A program made the translations under genes and the position numbers. Positions 21,524 through 32,486 of a DNA stretch of 64,000 bases are shown piece after piece (the first letter of the stretch is position 1; each line of letters starts with the position of its first letter). The stretch spans positions 124,001-188,000 of the forward strand of contig MSJH02000496.1 of the NCBI GenBank assembly GCA_001931875.2. The letters run 5' to 3'. A model generated the notes under the pieces. The model was given only the letters and a program-made list of their open reading frames with translations. It searched no databases and was not told where the DNA came from. The stretch is from Byssochlamys sp. IMV 00236 (taxonomy: Eukaryota > Ascomycota > Eurotiomycetes > Eurotiales > Thermoascaceae).

Positions 21524-23712
21524 CCCGGAGCACCGAGCAGATTCAACCTATAGAGGGGATATCCTGGAAGTAGAGAATGTGTTAGCGGAGTTCTCAGAAC
21601 AGACGACTCTTCTGCAAAGGATCACCTCTCTAGACACTTCGAGAAGAAGATGTATACCTGATCGGTAGCTTATAAGGGCAATGTTTCGAAAAGGCTATCC
21701 CGTGAAATATATCTGTCGTGCCGTCTGAATAGTCTGATAAGAGTAAATTTATGGAAAGAAGGAGCTATGCTATGCAAGTTGAGAGTTTCTTCAGCGTAGT
21801 ATATGAAGAGGATGTAAAGTTGCAGGATTAGCAGACGGTATATAAGAATAATATAGAGGAACTGCAAACCCACGGCAAGATATAGGGGACAAAGGACACC
21901 ATAAAAGGATATACCCGTACATCGTGGCTCAAAGGAGATAATGAAACAACATGCCCTATCAAACATGCGTTATGGCCATACTTTGTCTGAAATCAGACTG
22001 TAATTGCTGAAAGCAGCGTGGCTGTTATTGACAAAGGAATCCCAAGCCGATCTGTAAATTCATTGAGGTTAACATGCAATGCAGCCTAAATATAGTGGGC
22101 AATTACCATATGAGATAGCAAACAGTTCTCTAGATAGGTTATCAATATAATCTGTAACCTGGTGTTATGCTTTGAGTTACTATTGTCTGGAGTCATGGAA
22201 CAGTCTGGATTCTTACTGTATTGCGTCTGCGCTGTTATGCTTCCCTCCGCTGTGGTCTATTTGGGCAGAACTTCTCGGCGACATGGGACTCCTGTCTATA
22301 CTGAAAGGATTCTCAAAGACTGTAAAAAGTAAACTCCATCCTATGTCATTCTCTTTGTCAACTGAAAGAGAGCAGTTTATAGCGCTCTGTACATGGATCA
22401 AGAGCTGATATTCGCAGATAGAGGGAAGGTATCCGATATGGAGCCTTGCATATCGTAGCTGCCCTGGTAGAAGTTATTAAATAATCGAACGACAGTTACT
22501 GTATCTAGTAGAAGTGAAATATATATTAAGCTTATTTACCATTATATAACGGAGCTGAGAGATGAAGACCTGGGAATAGCATTAAACATGAGGAGAAGAG
22601 GATAGTTATTCACTATTCTCATTCACTAGCGAGGTTCAATATCCTACTAGTGAACTCGCATGTGTACAATTATTGACAGAGATAATCTGCTAATACAAGG
22701 ACGATTAGATTCTGTCTTAGGGAGGGGGAAATGAAGCTTTTCCTCCATGGTATGAGTTCATTCCGGCGATCTCCATCCAATTCTTCCTCTTTGCACTGGC
22801 ATAGATCCTCTTTCAAATAACTCGATATTGGTTGGCATTTGCGTTACTGGCTTTGTCGGTTCTTCAGGGTCTCTGGTGCTCATTACTGGGCATTACCATA
22901 TATCATCGTCGATCGCCGAATTTGTGAGATCCTTTGACGCTTAATTCCTGATTCGTTCGAAGGTTGGTTCCATGGATGGGCAACGAATAAGGATAGTATT
23001 TAACGTGCTCGACAGACGTTATATCTGAAGTGAATGCCATACCGATTGCTCAGGTATGAGTCTCTGGGCTTATAACCTGTCGGGGTCTATGATCACGAAT
23101 GCAAATTGAGGAATACAATCTCGAGGGCTCCCGTGATGCTAGATAGGTGGAAATAGGTGGCTTCATATTGCTTGTTCTATACCCTTTGTGTAGGGTAGTA
23201 GTGGCGTTTTGCAGCTCGCCTCCAATAAAGCAGTTGCGCGCCGACATAACAAGATGAGCCTATAGAATCTCCTGCGCTGAAATACTTGTTCGCCTGACAT
23301 GCCCTATTTATGCGCCGGTGTTTACATCGAGAAAACGAGGATGCAGATCTTCTTGAACCTTGTAAACTACTGCATACTGGCCGAGGTCTACCTCGGTTCC
23401 CGATACTTAGTGGGCAACGCCTGCTCCAGTTCCTCGGACACCGAATCTAATAATCAGAGAACGTGACCGTTAACAGAAAAGGCCCTTAGATGGCTGTATT
23501 GGTTGAGGAAAGGGTTGATGTAGGGTCACCATCTCTGTTCCCGACTTATTTGTACCACGCATACCCATTATGCCGCGCCGCTTTTGAGCCCTACTTCACT
23601 GTATATTACATCCGTCACCCAGTTCCTCCCCTCGTCTGACTCATTCTTGTCCCAGTGATTGTATCAATTACTCCGCTCAATCTCTGTCTATTAAAATGAG
23701 AATGTTGTTAAA
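21524..23712. other. 2.2-kb gene-poor accessory interval
   Basis: AT-rich DNA between the coiled-coil gene and the DUF7770-like gene. The small ORFs in it have no recognisable domain. It holds one copy of a dispersed repeat (about 23130-23247). The left end (21524-21700) is the 5' flank of the coiled-coil gene. Confidence 0.5.
23130..23247 (-). repeat. Dispersed ~120-bp repeat, copy A
   Basis: Read on the minus strand this begins ATGTCGGCGC, contains GGCGAGCTGCAAA and GCCACTACTACCCT, then a short inverted element TACCCT-n6-AGGGTA, then GTATAGAACAA and GCCACCTATTTCCACCT. The same order of blocks occurs at 42719-42840 and 43259-43382 on the plus strand. No terminal repeats or target-site duplication are evident. 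Confidence 0.75.
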
Positions 23713-24233
23713 GTGAGAATTGTTGTTCACACATTAGGCTATGCTGGATGGGACAAGAGTAGAAACCACTGGTCTATATATCTTGTCCTACCAGGCGAAA
23801 CAGCATGTGTCCGCCTCAATATGCCTCTAGCCCAGGGTAGTGATGAAAATGGAACTTTTAGTGTTACCATCCACGCCTATACAGTAACCAATTCCCAGCC
23901 TACCTATTTTGACTATACGGCAAGTTCTGGTGCGAAAATTGGGAACTTCGTCAATTTGGTGTATCAATTGCGCTGTATGACTAGATTAGGAAACAGATGT
24001 AGATTCTGGATGTAGGTAAACCATTCACTCACTTAGATTGCAATTAGTAAGAACCTAATTGTTCACACAGTTGGACGGTTTTCCAGGATTTTGTCCATGC
24101 AAATTATATCTCAAATGCAACTGCTGCCACAGTATCTGATTTTGGGGGTCGTATACAATGCAGATATCACAAGAATGCCCAAGGCCAGATAGTCATGATC
24201 CCAGATGCAATGGAGGTGGGACGGTTTCTGTAA
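23713..24233 (+). CDS. DUF7770-like fungal protein, 5' end unresolved (possible pseudogene)
   Basis: Two exons, 23713-24011 and 24071-24233, encode about 153 residues if read from the first in-frame position used here, a GTG. The sequence contains NHWSIYLVLPG, VRLNM, a tyrosine-rich middle and CRFWIWTVFQDF across the splice junction, which I recall from the DUF7770 family common in Aspergillus and Penicillium. Function of that family is unknown. No in-frame ATG is present just upstream: the ATGs at 23697 and 23702 are in other frames. So either an upstream exon exists that I cannot place, or the 5' end has been lost. The segment before CRFW is also shorter than I expect. Convergent with the phosphotransferase-like gene. 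Confidence 0.5.
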
Positions 24234-24387
24234 ACAAGGCGGGTGGTGGAACTGTTGATGTTGATACCTCGGTGTGTAATGGGAAAGGGAATGCAGCGAA
24301 TTTTTCGGCCTCTTTCCGAAGCTCAGTGTCATCCGCGTTTGAGCTGTCAATCCTTTAGCCTAGTCAATGATATTGATCATGGTAGAC

Positions 24388-25194
24388 TTACAAACAGTAT
24401 CTCAGATTATTTCGATAGACCCGATCCAGCATTTGGACATGACGTTCTAGTTCCTCATGACTCTCTGTCTTCGGCGAGAGATTGTCCAAAGCCTCCAAGA
24501 GCTCTTGAGAAAATTCGTAATCATGTTGACGGGCAAAAAGAAGGCAGTAAGTTTCAAAAACCGTAGGGTAGAATCCTGCATGCTCCCAATCCAGAAGGCA
24601 AAAGGACCCATCAGGACACAATATGATGTTTCGACGCGTCAGATCAAGGTGGCAGAATCTGCAGTCGGACAAGTCAAAATTGAAACCTAACTCATCCTTT
24701 TCCAATAGAAAACGTTCGTTCAACCATTGATTGAGTTTAGCCATAGTGTTCAAAGTAGTGCCAGCTCCATCTTCTGAAAACATGGAACCCCGAGGAATGC
24801 CGCCATTTCTAGGCCCCGGTGAATCAACCGGCATTTGTTGAAAGAGATTGTGGATTGCCGTTGCTAGACGCTGAACAAGGCCAGAATGCTTATGGAATTG
24901 AACTTTCTCGAGAGATGTTCCCTCAATAAATTCCATCACAATATATCCTATATTGCGCATCCTGAAATACCGATATATCTTTGGTACCTTCAGATCACAA
25001 GCATAAGAATACTTGTAGGCAAATTCCTGGTTAGCGGCCTCTTCAGGAGTGACACTCCATCCGCATTTAACGATAACATCGTCAGAAAGTTTCGCCAGGC
25101 AACGCACGTCGGGGTCACCACTGATTATAATATCGGGGTTACGGCAACGAAAAGCAATGTCGCTATCTGAAAGAGAATTGAGATTAAGGGACAT
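24388..25194 (-). CDS. Phosphotransferase (APH)-like kinase-fold protein
   Basis: Single exon, 268 residues. The protein has the kinase fold of aminoglycoside phosphotransferase/choline kinase-like enzymes: an N-terminal lobe with DVIVKCGW (putative ATP-binding Lys), the hinge YIVMEFIEGTSL, the catalytic loop CHLDLTRRNIIL (H-x-D-x4-N, the Brenner motif) and the metal-binding LLDWEHAGFYP. The catalytic residues are all present, so it is probably active on an unknown small molecule or protein. Fungal genomes carry many such genes in accessory regions; substrates are mostly unknown and resistance to an aminoglycoside should not be assumed. It lies in a gene-poor island near dispersed repeat copy A and converges on the DUF7770-like gene. 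Confidence 0.85.
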   Translation of the reverse strand: MSLNLNSLSDSDIAFRCRNPDIIISGDPDVRCLAKLSDDVIVKCGWSVTPEEAANQEFAYKYSYACDLKVPKIYRYFRMRNIGYIVMEFIEGTSLEKVQFHKHSGLVQRLATAIHNLFQQMPVDSPGPRNGGIPRGSMFSEDGAGTTLNTMAKLNQWLNERFLLEKDELGFNFDLSDCRFCHLDLTRRNIILCPDGSFCLLDWEHAGFYPTVFETYCLLFARQHDYEFSQELLEALDNLSPKTESHEELERHVQMLDRVYRNNLRYCL

Positions 25195-27129
25195 AATTCA
25201 GAATGGAACACAGCTAGACAGACATATGCGTTTCAGTGCGATAAAATAGATGATTGATGGTGATTCATTCCGAGACTCGATTTACTTAGACTAGGTACGT
25301 AGACTAAGTACTTAGGCCCGGAAAATTAATATTCCACCTTATTGTACTGTCCGCCTTCTTGATCCAGTAAGTATCTCCTCTCGCCAGTATCTCTTCTCTG
25401 CAGTAACATCGTTTGTCGCTCGTTCGCAGTACCCTATTCCAAAGGATCCTACTTGGAAAGAAAGAGGAGCAGAGACAGGGATTATCAAAGAGACATGGCC
25501 TGAGATCAATGAACGGACCGCAGTAGTCCGACGGGAATGGGCTCGCAAATCTTCAACCTAGCACGCAGCTGACGTTGGATCTCTGGATGGCACGCATTTC
25601 GGGATATTCTGCGTGTCTAATAGCCTTCATACGTCCTCTAGTCGCCAACTCCCGACAGCTGACACGAGCTCCGAGAATATAGGCGCCAGGGGCACGCGAG
25701 AAACTGCGGGGTTTTAAGCAGAGGAGCCAACGGGCCCGTGTGTTAGATGTGCTCATCTTACCGCAGTGGCTCACCCTAGAAGTACTGTATTTCTGATTAT
25801 GATCCCTGTACCCTATGGTCTTTGGGCAGAGCATCATTCATTGTTACACTCTAGTACGCCCTTTCTGTTCAGCTGCGGTCGTTTTCCATAGCCGCCGGTC
25901 TGAGGACCGGGCGCCGCCTTATCGGAATTGAGGGCCAGATACATAGTTAAATGCTAATCGGGCCCATGAATCCAGGCTGGGCAGTCATCAGCGGCGTTCT
26001 CAGTCCTCGATTTCTGGCTAAGTGTGCGCCTCCAAGCCACCAGGCGTTTGCTTCAAACCAAAGGGGTGCCGGAGTTCGGCGCCATTTCATAAGTCTCGCA
26101 TCAACCGCACGGCAGGCTTGCTTCCTTGCCGTTGACGCCGCAACTTTGACAATGCTTGTGTTGAGCCAAGGGCGCCACGCGCAGTCCCACAACGGCTAGG
26201 GAAACTGTAGCGAATTGTAACTATCGATCTAGCAAGTAGTAAGCAGAAACTTATGCAGTATAAAAACGTGAGACCGTGGAGAATCTGGGGAAACATGGAG
26301 ATAATCTGGGGTCTGAAGGCGTGGAGAAAAGGAGACTGGGGAACAGGGGAAAGACTCCCCGATGACGAAAACTGCAGTGATCCCCAGCCTCGATTAGGAG
26401 ACTAGAGCCGGGATGGAACTGGATCTGGAGCTCTAAGCGCTGGATAGGGTTGTGATACTCTCTGTCCTATACGGATGGCGGTTGGATTCCGACATCGAAC
26501 TGCCTCAACCCCGGAGACGACGAAAGAAGCTTGCTCCAAGATCCCGTCTTCTGCTGTCACTCCCACCGAGATCAGTCTCCACATCTGTCCCAAAGACATC
26601 TTCTATTGGACTCGCAATTTTTCCGTACACATGGGCACTTCTATGTCGCATTTGTCCCTTGCTCAACCCTTTCATTGAGAGTTCCGCTCTTCAGAGAGCC
26701 TTTATCCCGCACAATAGAGTTCCCCCGCACATGCTAGTTGTCTAGGTGTGAGGAATGCCTCGTATCATTTGCCTTTGGATCACTGGGTGAGGTGCTCATC
26801 CTATAGGAACGCCGCATCACTGGCTGAACATGGATTGATATGCTCGATTAAACTGGAATTGCTTTCCCTTAGATGTCCACAAGCGTTGCAACGATCTTGC
26901 ATATGTGACTGGTTGTGGGGAAGATGGCAGGTATCTCGTGGATAGCCCACAATACGATCATGTAGGCACTGGTAAGGATAGACCCATATAATCACCAGAG
27001 ACCCCCATGGCTCCTTGTAGGCCTTCCCATCCCCGTACCGAACGTGACGAGATCAGCGCGAGATATCGTGGACACTGCGATTGTATCTTTTTCTCTGTGA
27101 GTATCCATCTAGGATAGTCATCGCCCAGC
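25195..27129. other. 1.9-kb intergenic region upstream of the transporter
   Basis: Left end is the promoter side of the phosphotransferase-like gene; right end is the promoter of the transporter. ORFs at 25339-25837 and 25947-26296 have no recognisable domain. A GC-richer patch (about 25860-26190) includes a hairpin CCGGTC-TGAG-GACCGG at 25895-25910. A cluster of CTGGGG motifs follows at 26285-26387. Confidence 0.5.
26285..26387. promoter_or_regulatory. Cluster of CreA-type CTGGGG sites
   Basis: Three CTGGGG hexamers on the plus strand (26285, 26306, 26336) and one on the minus strand (CCCCAG at 26382), each fitting the CreA/Mig1 consensus SYGGRG, in about 100 bp. They sit inside a degenerate repeat of GGAGA-n-CTGGGG units about 750-850 bp upstream of the sugar/polyol transporter start. 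Carbon catabolite repression of the transporter is a reasonable inference. Confidence 0.5.
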
Positions 27130-29177
27130 ATGAAGGACGATATCCCTAGTTCAACGTTGGAGGAAAAGGAGCACGAGAGCCCTGTGAGCCAGGAACATGC
27201 CGAGTTGGCAAGGGAAGGTCGAGGTGTTTTTTATATTGATGAGAGACCCACTAATAAATTGAGCGCTGTTTTCGAGAATCCTCTAGCCGGCGTACCTCGC
27301 GAGCGATTGTTCGAGGACGTGGAGAAGTTCTGTAAACAGTTTGGTCTTGAAGAACATGTCGAAACCTTTAAGAAGGGTGCTCTTGTCTCGCAGAATCCGT
27401 CAGGGGCGCAAGACCTCGTGGAGCTGTCACAGGAGGAAAAAGAATTCCTGCGCCGAGAACATACAAACAAATGGTCGCAGCCATGGCAACTTTATTTCAT
27501 GGCCGGTAAGTGCGAAGCCGGTTCTTTAAAAAAACCTATTTTCTGACAGTGTGTGTTATAGCTATGTGCTCCTTAGCTGCTGCGGTGCAAGGAATGGACG
27601 AGACTGTCAATAACGGAGCCCAAGCAATTTATCTCAAGGCAAGTACAGGTCAAATAAGTGGACACGAATGTAGACGTGCATCGCTAACAGTGGACAGAGA
27701 CTGAACGTCACTACCGAGCGATTTTCGAAGAACATGGTTGCTAGTCTAACTGGCCTCATCGTGGGAGCTCCATACCTTGCCTGCGCAGTGCTGGGCTGCT
27801 GGCTTACGGAGCCTCTGAATAGATACTTCGCCCGGCGTGGAACGATATTTATATCTTGTGCCGTAGCTGCGGTGGCTTCTGTCTGGGAAGGTGTCGCCAA
27901 CTCATGGGCGAATCTCTTCATAGCTCGTTTCGTCCTTGGTCTCGGAATCGGCTCGAAGTCATCCACAGTACCAGTATACGCAGCAGAATGCTCCCCTCCG
28001 CCTATTAGAGGAGCCCTAGTCATGATGTGGCAGATGTGGACTGCTTTCGGTATCATGCTTGGAAATATCATGGGTGTGGCATTCATGAGTCTCTCTGACG
28101 ATCTCTCATGGCGTCTTATGTTGGGTTCCACCGTGGTTCTGCCCATAATCGTCTGCGCCCAAGTTTACTTCTGTCCTGAGTCTCCCAGATGGCTTATCGA
28201 ACATGGCAAGATCAATAAAGCCTTCCAGTCGTTCCGAGTCTTGAGAAACAGTGATATCGAAGCTGCGCGTGACCTCTATTATGCGTATGTCGGTGTTGAG
28301 CTTGAGAAGAAGGTCAACAAGGGCAAGAACTTTTTCACCATGTTCATCGAGCTGTTCACAGTTCCCCGCAACGCTCGTGCGACATTAGCCAGCTGGATCG
28401 TCATGTTCATGCAGCAGTTCTGTGGAGTAAACGTGATCGCGTACTACAGCACTACTATATTCCAAGAGTCGGGATATAGCATCCAATCGGCACTCCTGGC
28501 TTCAATGGGGACTGGAATACTCAACTGGGTCTTTGCCCTTCCGGCATTTTTCACTATTGACACCTGGGGACGGCGCAATCTGCTACTGTTCACTTTCCCC
28601 TTCCTTGCGATCACCTTGTTCTGGGCTGGCTTCTCCTTCTGGATCGAGGAGGGTATACGATATAGCAAGAAGAGACTCGCCATGGTCACGACGGGAATGT
28701 ATTTATTCGAGGTGTTTTACTCACCGGGAGAAGGGCCCGTACCATTTACATATTCAGCCGAAGCCTTTCCACTACACGTCCGGGAGGTAGGCATGTCATG
28801 GGCCACAGCCACGACTTGGTGCTTCAATTTCGTCCTCTCATTCACGTGGCCCCATCTTGTGAATGCGTTCCAACCTCAGGGAGCGTTTGGATGGTACGCT
28901 GGCTGGTGTATTGTGGGATGGTTCCTTGTGCTGCTGTTCGTCCCAGAGACGAAAGGTCTGTTCCTCTCTGCCTCAATTTGTGGTATGGAAGTTGCTGAGT
29001 ATTTTTGCAGCTCTCACTTTGGAGGAATTGGACCAGGTATTTTCGGTCCCGACAAACAAGCATGCCGCCTATCAGGTTAGAAATGCAATCTGGCACTTCC
29101 GTGTTTGGGCCCTTCGTCAGAAGCTTGAACCTCTACCTCCATTCTATCAAGGTGCAGAGAATCTCAATGATTCATGA
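27130..29177 (+). CDS. MFS sugar/polyol transporter (SP family)
   Basis: Four exons: 27130-27505, 27562-27638, 27698-28955, 29011-29177, giving 625 residues. A proton- or facilitator-type importer of the sugar porter family with about 12 membrane helices in the plasma membrane. It has a long cytosolic N-terminus (about 120 residues), then QGMDETVNNGAQ at the start of helix 1, the RFVLGLGIG segment, PESPRWLIEHGK after helix 6, the QQFCGVNVIAYYS motif of helix 7 and PETKALTLEELDQVF at the C-terminal end. The N-terminal extension and the DETVNNGAQ motif recall the fungal subgroup often labelled inositol/polyol or ITR-like; the true substrate is not certain. The second intron (27639-27697) starts with GC rather than GT: only GCAAGT restores the conserved AIYLKRLNV junction. 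A cluster of CreA-type sites lies upstream. Confidence 0.9.
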
Positions 29178-29692
29178 GAACATTTTCTCTCAGCTTCCTT
29201 TATTCGTGAGTCTTTCAGGAGGTATATCAGGTGCCTCTCTTACAGCGTCCATCGCTACTCCAAGGTTATGAATTCTTGGGTCGGCCATAATATATTGAGT
29301 TGCAGTATTCATGTTTATATGTTATCAAGTATCTATCTAACCTGCTCGTTAACTGAATATCTTTGGCAAGTGCAATGCCGTTGCTATCATGTCTGTGATT
29401 ACTTATGACGATGGTCGTCGATATTCTCCTCCAATCTAAGGAACACATCATGCAGTTCAAGAAAATACGTTTCTATCCTGGTACTAGCCGTAAATATTGC
29501 AGAGACAGGGATTCATGGTTTAACTCGCCTCTAGCAGAAATATTTCCGGCAATGCTACACGGAGTTGCATAAGAGAAGTAGGGGCACACATACAATCCAA
29601 ATATAAGCATACAGAGTAGAGAGTGTTACATATGGTGAATAGTTTGCTCAAGATGTTGATCAACTTCGAGTAAGACGCATCCATTATCTGAT
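29178..29692. other. Convergent intergenic region
   Basis: 3' flanks of the transporter and the TMEM205-like gene. No conserved ORF or repeat is visible. Confidence 0.5.
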
Positions 29693-30441
29693 TTAGTAGA
29701 TCCGCTTTCCCAGGACGTAGCCATAGGAGATCGTCGCCAGAATAGCGGCAAGATTGACAAGAGTCGAGTAGCCATGAAGCTTTCCGAATCTCTTGTTGAG
29801 AGCAAGCATCTCCTTGGAGTGAGGAGCGGGATCGTAGCTCTTCTTGCCATCAATGGCCTCTGCAAGATAAGAAGTCAGCTGACTACTTGAAGTAAAGAAG
29901 GACTGCTATGTCAGAATAAGCTAACCTTGCTTCTTTCTTTCCTCCATGATCTTGACGGTTTGTGGTCCCAGGAATGCCAGATTCGTCAGTCCGGTAATGA
30001 ACACCGTCGCAAGAGGCAGCAAGGTCGACAGCCGATTTTCGGGGGCTAGCACTCCAGCAAGACTAGAAGGTCCATTCCCGAGCAAAGTTTTCTCTCCGGG
30101 GTACGTGAGAGCAGCTACAACTGGAAGTGCCGTCTGCAGAGAGAAATAGATGGGGAAGATATGGCTCTGCAGTAGGGAGAACTGCGGACGCGGGAGGACC
30201 CTGAAGGAGACGATGCCGCCAATGAAGGACTGCGTGGATTGTCAGACAGACTATATCAGACAACTCATATATTGGGTCCAGATGTATTTACCTGGAAGAC
30301 CTCCACTCCCAGGAGGGTGCCATAGCTGTAATTATAGTTAGCATGGACGTTCTCGATAAACCATAGGTTACGCGGATAACCGATGTGCATTAAGCACGGG
30401 GAAACTGACCTTAGAATATGGAAGGGTCCGAGATCGACCAT
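29693..30441 (-). CDS. TMEM205-like (DUF4149) small membrane protein
   Basis: Four exons: 30441-30410, 30325-30292, 30229-29926, 29859-29693, giving 178 residues. The first two exons are only 32 and 34 nt, so no long open frame betrays the gene. The spliced protein starts MVDLGPFHILSYGTLLGVEVFQSF and has four predicted membrane segments, with LPRPQFSLLQSHIFPIYFSLQTALP, GLTNLAFLGPQTVKIMEERKKQE and a C-terminal RFGKLHGYSTLVNLAAILAT block followed by YGYVLGKRIY. These are the hallmarks of the DUF4149/TMEM205 family of fungal membrane proteins; human TMEM205 is linked to cisplatin tolerance but the fungal role is unknown. Divergent from the thioesterase gene. Confidence 0.85.
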
Positions 30442-31081
30442 CGTGAAGAATTCTGACTAAGGCCTGTCTTCTTATTCTTCGTTGATCCTGCTATTTGTGA
30501 ATAGTATAGAGGATGTAGTTTAGATGCTGAAGCAGAACTATCCTGAAGCGATGGAGCTCGGATCGAGTGAGGTCAGTCATGTTTGGGCTCGGTGGGGCTG
30601 CCGGCGAATGGAGTTGATTGGAGTTAATTGCCACGTCCTCGGTGATTGGTATGACCACCGCGGTCCCTACGATGATGTTAAGTAGCAAGCCTTGGTTAGC
30701 TGTTGCCTGTAAGCTAGTATGTAAACGGGCGAAGATCAGAGATGCGGTGAGGAATAAGCTTATCTCTATAAATCATAAACTTTTCAATGTTGTGGAGTAG
30801 GTGTAATATTTATACTCTTTATACCTAATCTAATAACATTGCCATTCTAATACCAGTCTAACATTGCAAACTCAGCGGACTGAATCGATCCTGCAGGCTA
30901 AGATCAAGTTACTGGTAGCTGCATGCATGAAATATCATTGGGCCGTGAGCTTTTCCATCCAACGTATTACAAGGCTTCCACCTAGGTAGGTAGTTGATAT
31001 CGCGCTAAAGTAACCCGCAAAGACCATCTTCCCCGCTTCCGCAAGTGGTAAGACATTCGAACTATCCTAAACATCACAGCC
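30442..31081. promoter_or_regulatory. Divergent promoter region, TMEM205-like / thioesterase
   Basis: 640 bp between divergent starts. It contains a CCTAGGTAGGTAG motif near 30981, also seen at about 43612, and no recognisable gene. Confidence 0.45.
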
Positions 31082-32044
31082 ATGGCGAGTAATTTGGCAG
31101 AACATATCTCCATCCAGAGAATCGATAAAAGCCAGTACATCTCCAAAAATCCTCCACAGCACATCGGAAATGAGGCAACCTTAGCGTATGGAGGATACGC
31201 AATTGCGTACGGCATCCACTCGGCATGTCAAGAGGCGCCAGACGCGTTCCACTTATACTCTGTACTTGGAAATTATCTTCGGGCTGCGAATACGAAAGAG
31301 AAGCTCATATGCAAGACGACGGCGCTCCGCAGATCCAAAAGCTTTCTCACCTACCGCATTACAATCGAACAGAAACAGCTCAGTGGTGAAGTCCGGCCGT
31401 GCATGGAGCTGCTTGCGGATTTTCACAAAGAGGAACCATCTCTCCTCACCTACTCCGCATCTCCGACTCGGAAATACAGTCACTGGAGGGATTGTATGCC
31501 CTGGGAGCAAGTAGTGATGCGATGGTCCGATTCCGGCAAGATAACTCAGGCACAGTCTGAAAGCATCCGTCCTAATCTTAAAACCTCAACAACTCTCTAC
31601 GAGTGCCGTCCCTGTCCCGAAGGTGTCGCATATCATAATTTGATGGGAATTTTCAAAGATGCCAGAACAAATCAGGAGAAGCTGACTCCCACGGAAAAGT
31701 CCTCGGCTGACTGGGTACGTGTGGAACAACCTCTACAGACCGAGGGAGAGCAGATGGCATCTCTAGGTTTTATAATGGATGGAATGCTATCTCTCTTGCC
31801 TTTAATACATAACCATCTGTTTTATGATGATGTTTCTGCTTGTTCAAGTCTTGATTTTGCGCTGAGAATATTCTCTACACGAATCAATGTGAATGATTGG
31901 CACCTAAGAGAGGCAATTGGCCATCATGCCGGTCATGGTCGCTCATACAGCGAGAGCAGAATCTGGGATGAAAAGGGAAATATGATTGCTTCTATGACGC
32001 AGCAGTCGATTCTAAGAGTCCCCGCGCAGACTTCGAAGATATGA
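31082..32044 (+). CDS. Acyl-CoA thioesterase II (TesB-like, double hotdog)
   Basis: Single exon, 320 residues, the usual length of the family. Enzymes of this type hydrolyse acyl-CoA to free fatty acid and CoA, often in peroxisomes. The N-terminal hotdog shows the family pattern FHLYSVLGNYLRAANTKEKLICKTTALRRSKSF and the C-terminal one SLDFALRIF, NDWHLREAIGHHAGHGRSYSESRIWDEKGNMIASMTQQSIL. The C-terminus TSKI is not a clear peroxisomal SKL-type signal, although the last three residues SKI are a conservative relative, so location is open. The gene lies close upstream of KU80 in the same direction. Confidence 0.87.
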   Translation: MASNLAEHISIQRIDKSQYISKNPPQHIGNEATLAYGGYAIAYGIHSACQEAPDAFHLYSVLGNYLRAANTKEKLICKTTALRRSKSFLTYRITIEQKQLSGEVRPCMELLADFHKEEPSLLTYSASPTRKYSHWRDCMPWEQVVMRWSDSGKITQAQSESIRPNLKTSTTLYECRPCPEGVAYHNLMGIFKDARTNQEKLTPTEKSSADWVRVEQPLQTEGEQMASLGFIMDGMLSLLPLIHNHLFYDDVSACSSLDFALRIFSTRINVNDWHLREAIGHHAGHGRSYSESRIWDEKGNMIASMTQQSILRVPAQTSKI

Positions 32045-32486
32045 TAAATCCAGAATTCAGGAGGTTTAGGTACACTTACATCGCTGGAGAAGAGAAAACA
32101 AATTGTCAAATTACGGTTCGCTGGCCTTGTACAGGGTCCAGAAGAGTGGACTATGTAGTTCAGATATCCCTTGATGACTACTGCATTAATGCAAGGTACA
32201 TCATTTTAGAGCTTTCGAATACTGTAAATCCACATACCTGGCGATATATCGTTGGGTCTTCTTCGCGGCTTCCGCCATAGAAATGCGCACGGCCCAAGCT
32301 TTCCGCAGCCACGCACCTCAACAAACGTGATGTCATGTGCCGTCGCGTCTGGCCTGTGCCCAAAATGGAAATATCGCGCGTCTGCCTGGAGCGACAAGAC
32401 AAAGAGGTAGAAAAGCTGCCGTCTGTCCTCCTCACAGCACCAATTCCTCACTAGTTTCTCTTAGATGCCATACTTCAACTTCGAAA
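32045..32486. other. Intergenic region before ku80
   Basis: 3' flank of the thioesterase and promoter of KU80. A frame open from 32337 runs in phase into KU80 but lacks Ku homology before the ATG at 32487, so I treat it as leader. Nothing else is visible. Confidence 0.5.

Noticed and set aside
25895..25910. CCGGTC-TGAG-GACCGG hairpin as a terminator or RNA gene
   Set aside because: A single short stem in a GC-rich patch, with no associated transcript or second conserved element visible.
32337..32486. Extended Ku80 start 50 codons upstream
   Set aside because: The extra residues show no Ku similarity and the family begins at [14 protein letters not shown].
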